A stretch of DNA of 7,137 nucleotides from an uncultured Eubacteriales bacterium (GCA_900321335.1 ONVR01000222.1:1-7137), one strand, 5' to 3'. Counted from the first letter of the stretch, positions 1 through 5,784 are shown. Program-made: numbers and translations. The notes: generated by a model not told the origin, from the sequence alone.

Positions 1-204
1 CGGCAGCCGGGTGCGGTGCTCGGCGTTATATTACGCGCCTTGTCACATTAGTGCTGATATCGGGTGCCCGGCAGCCGTCTGCGGTGCTCGGCGTTATATT
101 ACGCGCCTTGTCACAGCGGTGCTGATACCCGGTGCCCGGCAGCCGGGTGCGGTGCTCGGCGTTATATTACGTGCCTTGTCGCAGCGGTGCTGATATCGGG
201 TACA
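1..204. repeat. Three tandem copies of a 68-bp intergenic repeat
   Basis: Units lie at 1-68, 69-136 and 137-204, each opening with CGGCAGCCG and sharing the core CGGCGTTATATTAC. By eye, pairwise differences are about 7 to 8 of 68 positions. Variable positions are clustered: unit offsets 10-11, a three-base block after TTGTCAC/TTGTCGC, and the last dozen bases. The unit length is not a multiple of three, so a protein frame would shift at each copy; short ORFs through it are not credible genes. The junctions are self-complementary: CCCGGCAGCCGGG spans the unit 2/3 junction (135-147) and CGGGTGCCCG lies at 61-70. The array starts at the window edge and may continue to the left. After 204 a diverged stretch (CGGCGTATAAAACC) recalls the repeat core. 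The remainder up to the rubrerythrin gene holds only its promoter and ribosome binding site. Function is unknown; it could be a VNTR-like or REP-like intergenic repeat. Confidence 0.9.
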
Positions 205-248
205 CGGCGTATAAAACCGGGCGTTTCCGCCTATACTCTCCGTATGGA

Positions 249-278
249 TTGACTAACCCCGGGACCATACGGTACACT
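249..278 (+). promoter_or_regulatory. Candidate sigma-A promoter of the rubrerythrin gene
   Basis: A -35-like TTGACT (249-254) is followed after 18 bp by TACACT (273-278), a 4/6 match to the -10 consensus. Transcription would begin near 285, giving a leader of about 25 nt that includes the AAAGGAGA ribosome binding site at 295-302. The -10 hexamer overlaps the 9-bp palindrome TACACTGTA (273-281), which could be an operator, but no regulator is assignable from sequence alone. Confidence 0.5.
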
Positions 279-310
279 GTATCTACATCACTGCAAAGGA
301 GACGATGATC

Positions 311-853
311 ATGGCAGAATTAAAAGGATCCAAAACAGAAGCCAATCTCCTGGCGGCCTTCGCCGGAGAATCTCAGGCCAGAAACAAGTACACCTACTAC
401 GCCTCCCAGGCAAAGAAGGACGGCTATGAGCAGATCGCGGAGCTCTTCGAGCTCACCGCCGCCAACGAGAAGGAGCACGCGAAAATGTGGTTCAAGCTCC
501 TCAAGGGCGGCAAGGTGCCCGACACCGTGACCAATCTGAAGGACGCCGCCGAGGGTGAGAACTTCGAGTGGACAGACATGTACCCCCAGTTCGCCGCCGA
601 GGCCAGAGCCGAGGGCTTCGAGGACATCGCAAAGCTCTTTGAGGGCGTTGCCGCCATCGAAAAGGAGCATGAGGAGCGCTACAAAAAGCTCCTGGCCAAC
701 ATTGAAGGCGGTCTGGTCTTCTCCCGGGAGGGGGACCGGATCTGGCAGTGCCGCAACTGCGGTCACATCCACATCGGCAGGCAGGCCCCCGAGATCTGCC
801 CCGTATGTTCCCATCCCCAGAGCTACTTCGAGCTCAAGCAGGAAAACTTCTGA
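311..853 (+). CDS. rbr: Rubrerythrin (diiron peroxidase with C-terminal rubredoxin domain)
   Basis: Cytoplasmic non-heme iron protein of 180 residues. In anaerobes this family reduces hydrogen peroxide to water using electrons from NAD(P)H via rubredoxin or its reductase. The N-terminal ferritin-like four-helix domain (about 4-135) shows the diiron ligand pattern: E20 in GESQARN, E53 and H56 in NEKEH, E83/E86 (ExxE), and E117 and H120 in EKEH. The C-terminal rubredoxin-like domain (about 143-180) carries two CxxC pairs, C147/C150 and C163/C166, for one iron. Length and domain order match classical two-domain rubrerythrins. The start at 311 is chosen over an in-frame ATG at 305 because it lies 9 nt from the AGGAG core, against 3 nt for the other, and gives the usual MAELKGSK-type N-terminus. 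The gene is probably monocistronic, with its own promoter and a strong hairpin just after the stop. Identification is firm; in vivo role as peroxide defence is family knowledge. Confidence 0.97.
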   Translation: MAELKGSKTEANLLAAFAGESQARNKYTYYASQAKKDGYEQIAELFELTAANEKEHAKMWFKLLKGGKVPDTVTNLKDAAEGENFEWTDMYPQFAAEARAEGFEDIAKLFEGVAAIEKEHEERYKKLLANIEGGLVFSREGDRIWQCRNCGHIHIGRQAPEICPVCSHPQSYFELKQENF

Positions 854-866
854 TCACAGCACGGCA

Positions 867-902
867 AAAGGAGCGGGAGATTTTGAAATCTCCCGCTCCT
901 TT
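867..902 (+). terminator. Rho-independent terminator after rubrerythrin
   Basis: A near-perfect 17-bp inverted repeat (867-883 with 886-902; core GGAGCGGGAGAT / ATCTCCCGCTCC) starts 13 bp after the rubrerythrin stop. The U-tract is short (the stem ends in TTT, followed by C), but stem length and position strongly suggest a terminator or 3'-end stabiliser. Confidence 0.85.
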
Positions 903-942
903 CATACGGTTTACGGGCCCAAGCCGGCGCTCCCCGAAGCGT

Positions 943-965
943 CCGCCCCGAAAGGGCCGGTTTTT
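943..965 (+). terminator. Possible weak terminator or attenuator upstream of the membrane XRE gene
   Basis: CCGCCCC (943-949) can pair with GGGCCGG (954-960) across a GAAA loop with one internal C-C mismatch, followed at once by TTTTT (961-965). It could back up the rubrerythrin terminator or attenuate transcription entering the XRE gene 100 bp downstream. The short, mismatched stem makes this tentative. Confidence 0.35.
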
Positions 966-1068
966 CGTGCCGGGCACCGTCACAAAGGGCGCAGAAATCT
1001 GCGGGGAAACGGAGCGTCGGTTGCGTTTTTTCCCTTCTTTTGATAGGCTGTACCCGGAGGTGATCCTG

Positions 1069-1590
1069 ATGGACGCAAAAAAATTTGGCGCCTTTCTCGC
1101 CGCCGTCCGCCGAGAAAACGGATTGACCCAAAAGGCGCTTGCCGAAAAGCTCTACGTTACCGATAAGGCCGTGAGCCGCTGGGAGCGGGGGATCGGACTG
1201 CCGGACGTGAACACGCTGGAGCCGCTGTCCGAGGCGCTGGGCGTCAGTGTTCTGGAGCTGATTCGCTCAGAAAAGGGCAACGACGGCGGCGACCACACCG
1301 CCGAGCTGATCAGCGCCGCCGCTGCGATCCTGCAGGCCAATACCCGCCAGGAATATACGGCAACGGCCCTGGCCATCTTTACAACGCTCGTCTCCGGGCT
1401 GCTGTTTTACACCGGGGGTCTGGGCAACTGGGGCGGTTCTCTGTTTTTCGGTGCGCTCCTCTCCGTGGCTCAGGTCAGTCTGTTCTATCTTCTGGAGGGC
1501 AGAAAAGACCGGACCAGTCGGATCATCTATACCGTCAGCGGTCTGTTGGCTGTCACGGCCGCCGGTCTGCTGCTTCTGCTGAGCCTGTAA
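1069..1590 (+). CDS. XRE-family HTH protein with C-terminal membrane segments
   Basis: Predicted 173-residue DNA-binding regulator that appears tethered to the membrane. Residues about 6-64 form a Cro/C1-type helix-turn-helix (LTQKALAEKLYVTDKAVSRWERG), with the recognition helix around 31-40 and the usual GLPDVNTLEPLSEALGVSVLEL continuation. A polar linker (about 67-97) leads to three hydrophobic stretches at about 98-117, 121-142 and 152-172; the protein ends inside the last one. Lys/Arg-rich KDRTSR between segments 2 and 3 should face the cytoplasm. The start at 1069 is set by GGAGGTGAT (1056-1064), a near-ideal Shine-Dalgarno with 8-nt spacing; the open frame extends upstream to 748, but that part overlaps rubrerythrin and its terminator and is not credible. 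Small XRE proteins with such membrane tails are common in Clostridia, but their signal and targets are generally unknown, and none can be named here. Neighbours give no functional hint: the gene stands alone between terminators. Confidence 0.88.
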   Translation: MDAKKFGAFLAAVRRENGLTQKALAEKLYVTDKAVSRWERGIGLPDVNTLEPLSEALGVSVLELIRSEKGNDGGDHTAELISAAAAILQANTRQEYTATALAIFTTLVSGLLFYTGGLGNWGGSLFFGALLSVAQVSLFYLLEGRKDRTSRIIYTVSGLLAVTAAGLLLLLSL

Positions 1591-1605
1591 ATGCCCCAAC
1601 ACCGC

Positions 1606-1639
1606 AAAAACCGCGTATGACTCCTCATACGCGGTTTTT
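1606..1639. terminator. Bidirectional terminator between convergent XRE and VOC genes
   Basis: A perfect 15-bp stem (1606-1620 with 1625-1639, core CCGCGTATGA / TCATACGCGG) has a CTCC loop and is flanked by A5 on the left and T5 on the right, so both strands give a hairpin followed by a U-tract. It lies 15 bp after the plus-strand XRE stop and 6 bp beyond the minus-strand VOC stop, and serves both. Confidence 0.93.
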
Positions 1640-1645
1640 CTCCGT

Positions 1646-2041
1646 TTACTCCGCCAGCAGCCGGGCGATCACCGCCCGGTCCATGACCTCGATGGAATAG
1701 CCGTCGATATCGTGGATGAAATACGGCCCCTCGGGAGAGCCGAAGTCCACGATCCCCATGGCCTCATGGCGCCGGTAGGCCGCCGCCACGTCGTCCACCG
1801 TCAGGGCAAAGTGGTTATTGGCATACCCTTTTTCATAGGGTCCCGTGTGGCCCTCGTCCGCCCGCAGCTCCAAAAAGCTCGGCCCGTGGCCCGGCACCGG
1901 CGTGCTGCCCATCCAGATCAGCCGGAATCCCGGGGGCGTCAGCTCCGCCACAGGCTCCAGATCAAAGGCTTTGCGGTAAAAATCCACCGACTTCTCCAGA
2001 TCCGCCACACAGATACAGGTGTGTCCCATTCTTGTTTTCAC
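1646..2041 (-). CDS. VOC / glyoxalase I-fold metalloprotein (lactoylglutathione lyase-like)
   Basis: A 131-residue cytoplasmic protein of the vicinal oxygen chelate superfamily, built from two beta-alpha-beta-beta-beta modules. Sequence marks: HTCICVADLEKSVDFYRKAFDLE at the N-terminus and DIDGYSIEVM near the C-terminus (compare DPDGYxIEI in glyoxalase I). Residues H7, E58, H77 and E118 fall where glyoxalase I enzymes place their four metal ligands, so an intact metal site is likely. Methylglyoxal detoxification is the obvious candidate activity, but the superfamily also contains epimerases, dioxygenases and resistance proteins, and Clostridia often lack glutathione, so the substrate is open. 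The start is GTG at 2041, supported by AAAGGAG (complement of 2050-2056) with 8-nt spacing; an internal ATG at 2029 would be about 20 nt from that site. It lies 45 bp downstream of the aldo/keto reductase on the same strand and is probably cotranscribed with it. Confidence 0.88.
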   Translation of the reverse strand: MKTRMGHTCICVADLEKSVDFYRKAFDLEPVAELTPPGFRLIWMGSTPVPGHGPSFLELRADEGHTGPYEKGYANNHFALTVDDVAAAYRRHEAMGIVDFGSPEGPYFIHDIDGYSIEVMDRAVIARLLAE

Positions 2042-2086
2042 AGTGAGCGCTCCTTTATAGTTAACATAATTCAGTTTACCAATTCG

Positions 2087-3229
2087 TTATTCGTCGCCCT
2101 TGAACATTCCCCGGGAGACGGCCACGGCGACCTTGTAAACGGGATTTTCAAACCGTTTTTTCACCAGCGTCAGGTTCTCCCGGATGGGCAGATGCTGGGG
2201 GCAATGACCCTCGCACTTGCCGCATTTGACACACAGGGAGGCGTTGGACCGGATGGCTTTCAGGGAGGTATTCATGACGTATTCCCGCAGGCCGCGGACG
2301 TACCCGTCCCCGTAGCTGACGTTGTAGCAGCTGAAGCAGCCGGGGATATCCACTCCCCTGGGGCAGGGCATACAGTACCGGCAGCCGGTACAGGCGATCC
2401 GGGAGCCGGCGTTGATGGCCCGGCGGGCCCGCTCGATGACCTCATAGTCTGCCTCGGTAAAGGGCGTGGGATTGGACACGTTTTCCAGATTCTCCGCCAG
2501 GACCTCCGGGGTCTTCATCCCCGACAGGACGCAGGTGACCTCCGGCTGGACGTAAAGCCAGTTCAAAGCCCAGCTGGCGGGAGATTTGCCCGTTCCGGCA
2601 AACACGGCCTTTGCCTCCCGGCACAGGCCGTCGGTCAGGCTGCCGCCCCGGAGCGGCTCCATGATGATCACGTCAAGGCCCTTGGCTGCGGCATAGTCCA
2701 GACCCTTCTTCCCCGCCTGGGAGTGCTCGTCCAGGTAGTTGTACTGGATCTGGCAGAAATCCCAGTCATAGGCGTCCACCAGGGGGCAGAACAGCTCCGT
2801 ACTGCCGTGGAAGGAAAAGCCGATGCGCCGGATCTGCCCGGCGGCCTTCTTTTCGGCGATCCACGTCTCGATGCCCAGGCTTTTCATCCGGTTCCACACG
2901 GACACGTCCGGGAGCATGTGCATGAGATAGTTGTCCACGTGGTCCGTCTGGAGCCGCTCCAGCTCCGTGTTGAAAAACCGGTCGATATCCTCCGCCGTCT
3001 TGACCAGGTACACCGGGAGCTTTGTGGCGATCATGATCGAATCCCGGCAGCCGTTTTTGGCCAGGATCTTCCCCAGCAGCGCCTCGTTGCCGGGATAGGT
3101 GTAGGCCGTGTCAAAGTAGTTGATCCCGCCCTGGATGGCCGCCAGCACCAGCGCCTGGGCCTGCTCGAAATTGGAGGGCAGGCGCATGCAGCCGAAGCCC
3201 AGACGGGAATAGCCGTTTTTATACTCCAT
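2087..3229 (-). CDS. Aldo/keto reductase with C-terminal 4Fe-4S ferredoxin-type motifs
   Basis: Predicted 380-residue cytoplasmic oxidoreductase. Residues about 5-265 form the aldo/keto reductase (alpha/beta)8 barrel: LGFGCMRLP at the start, GINYFDTAYTYPGNE, and the apparent catalytic tetrad D40, Y45, K70 and H104, with GQIRRIGFSFHG and VIIMEPLRGGSL further on. The C-terminal part carries two cysteine clusters: C280/C283/C286/C289 (CTGCRYCMPCP) and C333/C336/C339/C343 (CVKCGKCEGHCP), plus C298 and C301 between them. This suggests one or two [4Fe-4S] clusters, as in the family of anaerobe aldo/keto reductases with a 4Fe-4S tail. Carbonyl reduction with NAD(P)H or ferredoxin-type electrons is the family expectation; the substrate cannot be told. 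The ATG at 3229 follows AAGGA with 7-nt spacing and an extended -10 promoter. It is the first gene of a likely two-gene minus-strand operon with the VOC protein. Confidence 0.93.
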   Translation of the reverse strand: MEYKNGYSRLGFGCMRLPSNFEQAQALVLAAIQGGINYFDTAYTYPGNEALLGKILAKNGCRDSIMIATKLPVYLVKTAEDIDRFFNTELERLQTDHVDNYLMHMLPDVSVWNRMKSLGIETWIAEKKAAGQIRRIGFSFHGSTELFCPLVDAYDWDFCQIQYNYLDEHSQAGKKGLDYAAAKGLDVIIMEPLRGGSLTDGLCREAKAVFAGTGKSPASWALNWLYVQPEVTCVLSGMKTPEVLAENLENVSNPTPFTEADYEVIERARRAINAGSRIACTGCRYCMPCPRGVDIPGCFSCYNVSYGDGYVRGLREYVMNTSLKAIRSNASLCVKCGKCEGHCPQHLPIRENLTLVKKRFENPVYKVAVAVSRGMFKGDE

Positions 3230-3292
3230 AGATCTGTCCTTCTTTTTCCGTCACGCCGCGCAAACGCCGGCGGCGACGGTCCTTTGTTGACT

Positions 3293-3301
3293 ATCATAAC
3301 A
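3293..3301 (-). promoter_or_regulatory. Extended -10 promoter for the aldo/keto reductase operon
   Basis: On the minus strand this reads TGTTATGAT: a TATGAT -10 hexamer (5/6) with the upstream TGn extension. No good -35 box is seen at 16-18 bp, as is common for extended -10 promoters. Transcription would start near 3286, about 57 nt before the ATG. Confidence 0.5.
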
Positions 3302-3328
3302 AATTCCGCGAAAAAAGGAAACTATTTC

Positions 3329-3357
3329 TTTACTTTATCGGGTTTCCGTGTTACTAT
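3329..3357 (+). promoter_or_regulatory. Promoter of the ABC transporter operon
   Basis: TTTACT (3329-3334) and TACTAT (3352-3357) are separated by exactly 17 bp, and the -10 is preceded by TGT, giving an extended -10. The expected start near 3364 leaves a leader of about 36 nt with GGAGG at 3387-3391, 8 nt before the ATG. The region is AT-rich, in contrast to the flanking genes. The pair GGAAAC (3317-3322) / GTTTCC (3342-3347) brackets the -35 box, and ACTATTTC occurs at both 3321-3328 and 3353-3360; either could be regulatory. Confidence 0.55.
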
Positions 3358-3399
3358 TTCATCGTGTTAAAACGTTAAATTACAACGGAGGAAAGCAAA

Positions 3400-4230
3400 A
3401 TGAAACGCATGAAAACCATTGTGTCCCTTGTGCTGGCCCTGACCCTTGTGTTCTGCCTTGCCGCCTGCGGCAGCAAAAAGGCCGACGAGCCCGCCGCCGA
3501 GGGCGGAGACAAGAAAACCTTTACCGTGGGCTTCGACGCGGAGTTCCCGCCCTATGGCTACAAGGACGACAGCGGCGAGTACGTGGGCTTTGACCTGGAT
3601 CTGGCCCAGGCCGTATGCGACTACTACGGCTGGGAGCTGGTCAAGCAGCCCATCAACTGGGACTCCAAGGACATGGAACTCAACAGCGGCACCATCGACT
3701 GCATCTGGAACGGCTTTACCATGACGGGCCGGGAGAGCGAATACACCTGGACCGACCCCTACATCGACAACAGCCAGGTCATCGTGGTCCGGGCTGACGC
3801 CGGCATCACCGATTTCGCCGGTCTGGCCGGCAAGGTGGTGGACGTACAGGCGGACTCCTCCGCCCTGGCCGCCCTGACGGACGAGGAGAGCCCGGAGAAT
3901 CTGGCTCTGGCCGCCTCCTTCAAGCAGCTCCAGCAGGTGGGGGATTACAACACCGCCTTCCTGGATCTGGAGTCTCAGGCCGTTGACGCCATCGCCATGG
4001 ACGTGGGCGTGGCCAATTACGAGATCGCCTCCCGGGGCGACGGCTACGTGATCCTGGAGCAGGAGCTCTCCACGGAGCAGTATGCCGTGGGCTTCAAGCT
4101 GGGCAACACGGAGCTGCGGGATCAGGTCCAGAAGGCCCTGTACGATCTGATCGCCGACGGCACCGTCGGCAAGATCCTGGACAAGTGGGCCGATCAGGTC
4201 AGCGCCGACAGCTTCTGCATGGGCAAATAA
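3400..4230 (+). CDS. Amino acid ABC transporter substrate-binding lipoprotein (SBP_bac_3 family)
   Basis: Extracytoplasmic receptor of 276 residues, anchored to the outer face of the membrane by a lipid. A basic start (MKRMK), hydrophobic core and lipobox LAAC place the lipidated cysteine at C23, followed by a charged linker to about 39. The mature part matches family 3 solute-binding proteins: FTVGFDAEFPPYGY (41-54), GFDLDLAQAV (63-72), NSGTIDCIWNGFTMTGRE (95-112) and TDPY (118-121). R111 sits where this family binds the substrate carboxylate, and D201 in VDAIAMD where it binds the alpha-amino group, so an amino acid ligand is likely. Which one (polar, cystine or other) is not decidable. The start follows GGAGG with 8-nt spacing. 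It is the first gene of the transporter operon, but a 132-bp hairpin-rich gap separates it from the permease, which may raise receptor levels relative to the other components. Confidence 0.95.
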   Translation: MKRMKTIVSLVLALTLVFCLAACGSKKADEPAAEGGDKKTFTVGFDAEFPPYGYKDDSGEYVGFDLDLAQAVCDYYGWELVKQPINWDSKDMELNSGTIDCIWNGFTMTGRESEYTWTDPYIDNSQVIVVRADAGITDFAGLAGKVVDVQADSSALAALTDEESPENLALAASFKQLQQVGDYNTAFLDLESQAVDAIAMDVGVANYEIASRGDGYVILEQELSTEQYAVGFKLGNTELRDQVQKALYDLIADGTVGKILDKWADQVSADSFCMGK

Positions 4231-4244
4231 GCGCCGTAAAACCC

Positions 4245-4279
4245 AAAGCAGCGGAGTCCCCACCAGACTCCGCTGCTTT
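4245..4279 (+). terminator. Strong hairpin after the substrate-binding protein gene
   Basis: A perfect 14-bp stem (4245-4258 with 4266-4279, core GCAGCGGAGTC / GACTCCGCTGC) and a 7-nt loop begins 14 bp after the stop codon. It is followed only by a short, interrupted T stretch (TTTAT). It may terminate part of the transcripts or protect the 3' end of the receptor mRNA within the operon. Confidence 0.65.
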
Positions 4280-4281
4280 AT

Positions 4282-4329
4282 CCCCGGCGGTCCGCCGGAA
4301 AAAGCATCGCCCGGCGGGCGGGGTTTTTT
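4282..4329 (+). promoter_or_regulatory. Terminator-like attenuator between receptor and permease genes
   Basis: CCCCG (4282-4286) can pair with CGGGG (4319-4323), and CCGCCGG (4292-4298) with CCGGCGG (4311-4317), forming a G/C-rich stem with an asymmetric internal loop directly followed by TTTTTT (4324-4329). The strand 4292-4298 can instead pair with CCGGCGG at 4284-4290, which would disrupt the larger stem. A smaller hairpin, CGCCC-GGC-GGGCG (4308-4320), could still form next to that alternative. A terminator-like element 34 bp before the permease start suggests attenuation or graded expression. No ligand-binding riboswitch domain or leader peptide is recognised. Confidence 0.5.
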
Positions 4330-4362
4330 CCGACCGATCCCACAGAAAGGACGATTACTTCC

Positions 4363-5013
4363 ATGAGTTTTCTGACGATCATGAGCCAGCTGGGCAGCGG
4401 CTTTCTCACCACGCTTCTGATCTTCTGCCTGACGCTGGTTTTCTCCCTGCCCCTCGGCCTGCTGGTCTGCTTCGGGCGCATGTCGAAATTCACGCCCCTG
4501 CGGCTGGTGGTCAAGTTTCTGATCTCCATTCTCCGGGGCACGCCGCTGATGCTCCAGCTGCTGGTGGTCTACTTCGGCCCCTATTACGTGGCCAGACTGC
4601 CCCTGTCCGGCAGTTGGCGCTTCTGGGCCGTGGTCATTGGATTCTCCGTGAACTACGCAGCCTATTTTGCCGAGATCTACCGCGCCGGGATCGAGGGGAT
4701 CCCCGCCGGGCAGCATGAGGCCGCCCGGGTACTGGGCTACACCAGGCGGCAGACCTTTCTCAAGATCGTGTTTCCCCAGATGGTCAAGCGGGTCATGCCC
4801 CCGGTGACCAACGAGGTCATCACCCTGGTCAAGGACACCTCCCTGGCCTACGCCGTGTCCTATATCGAGATGTTCACCATCGCCAAGCAGATCGCCGCGG
4901 CCCAGACCACCATCATGCCCCTGTTTGCGGCGGGCATCTTCTACTACGTGTTCAACTTCGTCGTGGCCTGGGGGATGGAGCGGATCGAGAAAGCCCTTGC
5001 CTACTACCAGTAA
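4363..5013 (+). CDS. Amino acid ABC transporter permease (HisM/GlnP type)
   Basis: Integral membrane subunit of 216 residues, the size typical of polar amino acid (PAAT/HAAT) family permeases, which form a two-fold channel. As only one permease gene is present, a homodimer is likely. Hydrophobic segments lie at about 14-38, 50-72, 86-103, around 140-165 and 187-206. The family motif RGTPLMLQL is at 58-66. The EAA loop that docks onto the ATPase is well conserved: EAARVLGYTRRQTFLKIVFPQ beginning at E119, with the invariant G125 and P138. The start at 4363 uses AAAGGA (4346-4351) at 11-nt spacing, slightly long; the next in-frame ATG, at 4381, is too far from it. It lies downstream of the attenuator-like hairpins and 12 bp before the ATPase gene, so it is translationally and transcriptionally tied to the latter. 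Confidence 0.96.
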   Translation: MSFLTIMSQLGSGFLTTLLIFCLTLVFSLPLGLLVCFGRMSKFTPLRLVVKFLISILRGTPLMLQLLVVYFGPYYVARLPLSGSWRFWAVVIGFSVNYAAYFAEIYRAGIEGIPAGQHEAARVLGYTRRQTFLKIVFPQMVKRVMPPVTNEVITLVKDTSLAYAVSYIEMFTIAKQIAAAQTTIMPLFAAGIFYYVFNFVVAWGMERIEKALAYYQ

Positions 5014-5025
5014 AGGAGGACGTCC

Positions 5026-5784
5026 ATGAAACTGCTGGAGATCAACAATCTGAAAAAATCCTTTGACAATCTTGACGTGCTCCACGACATCTCCCTGTCC
5101 GTGGAGGAGGGCGAGGTGGTGGCCATCATCGGCCCCTCCGGCTCCGGCAAATCCACCCTTCTGCGGTGCGCCACCCTGCTGGAGACCATGGACGCCGGTG
5201 AGATGACCTATCTGGATCAGAGGGCCGTCACCACCGTGGACGGCCGGGCACAATACGCCGACAGCGCCACCATGAAGACCGTACAAGGCTATTTCGGGCT
5301 GGTGTTTCAGAATTTCAACCTGTTCCCCCACTACAGCGTCCTGAAAAACATCACCGACGCGCCCCTGCACGTGCAGAAGCGGGACAAGGCGGAGGTCATG
5401 GAGACTGCCGCGTCCCTGATCCGGAAAATGGGACTGGAGGGGAAAGAGGGATACTACCCCTGCCAGCTCTCCGGCGGACAGCAGCAGCGGGTGGCCATCG
5501 CAAGGGCCCTGGCCATGCGGCCGAAAATGCTGTTTTTCGACGAGCCCACCTCCGCCCTGGACCCGGAGCTGACGGGAGAGATTTTGAAGGTCATCCGGCA
5601 ACTCGCCGAGGAGAAGATGACCATAGTCATCGTTACCCATGAGATGCCCTTTGCCCGGGACGTGGCAGACCGGGTCATTTTCATGGACGGGGGCTATATC
5701 GTGGAGCAGGGAGACCCGGTACAGGTGATCTCCAACCCCCAGCACGAGCGTACCCGCCGGTTCCTGGCCCGCTTCAGCGGCTGA
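5026..5784 (+). CDS. Amino acid ABC transporter ATP-binding protein (GlnQ type)
   Basis: Cytoplasmic ATPase of 252 residues that powers import. All ABC motifs are intact: Walker A GPSGSGKST (36-44), Q-loop Q95 in VFQNFNLFPH, signature LSGGQQQR (148-155), Walker B MLFFDEP (168-174) with catalytic E173, D-loop SALD (176-179) and switch H205 in VTHEM. The phrases VFQNFNLFPH and MPFARDVADRVIFMDGG are characteristic of polar amino acid importers. An insertion between the Walker A and Q-loop regions (about 64-86, DQRAVTTVDGRAQYADSAT...) is slightly longer than in enteric GlnQ. The ribosome binding site AAAGGAGG (from 5012-5019) overlaps the permease stop codon and lies 6 nt from the ATG, so translation is probably coupled. 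It is the last gene of the operon and is followed by a strong bidirectional terminator. Confidence 0.97.
   Translation: MKLLEINNLKKSFDNLDVLHDISLSVEEGEVVAIIGPSGSGKSTLLRCATLLETMDAGEMTYLDQRAVTTVDGRAQYADSATMKTVQGYFGLVFQNFNLFPHYSVLKNITDAPLHVQKRDKAEVMETAASLIRKMGLEGKEGYYPCQLSGGQQQRVAIARALAMRPKMLFFDEPTSALDPELTGEILKVIRQLAEEKMTIVIVTHEMPFARDVADRVIFMDGGYIVEQGDPVQVISNPQHERTRRFLARFSG

Noticed and set aside
1..204. CRISPR array
   Set aside because: The units are contiguous 68-bp copies without unique spacers, and no cas gene is present.
11..252. Short open frames of about 60 codons through the 68-bp repeats
   Set aside because: The repeat unit is not a multiple of three, so each copy is read in a different frame; there is no ribosome binding site and no conserved peptide.
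555..1043. Plus-strand open frame overlapping rubrerythrin in another frame
   Set aside because: It is an Arg/Ser/Pro-rich shadow of the rubrerythrin gene running through its terminator, with no ribosome binding site.
748..1068. N-terminal extension of the membrane XRE protein
   Set aside because: It would overlap the rubrerythrin gene and cross its terminator. The near-ideal Shine-Dalgarno at 1056-1064 and the conserved HTH start fix the ATG at 1069.
1712..3370. A 552-codon plus-strand open frame opposite the VOC and aldo/keto reductase genes
   Set aside because: It is a shadow of the two minus-strand genes, crosses their intergenic gap, has no ribosome binding site at its start and shows no domain.
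4231..4362. A known riboswitch or T-box leader controlling the permease
   Set aside because: Apart from hairpins and a T-tract I find no recognisable aptamer core or T-box sequence, and the gap is too short for most amino acid riboswitches with an expression platform.
3367..5745. A 792-codon open frame on the minus strand, antisense to all three transporter genes
   Set aside because: The three transporter genes all lie in the same plus-strand frame (starts 3400, 4363 and 5026 are equal modulo 3), and strong G/C third-position bias removes stop codons on the opposite strand. The translation is Gly/His/Leu/Asp-rich without recognisable domains, while the plus strand encodes complete, motif-bearing proteins.
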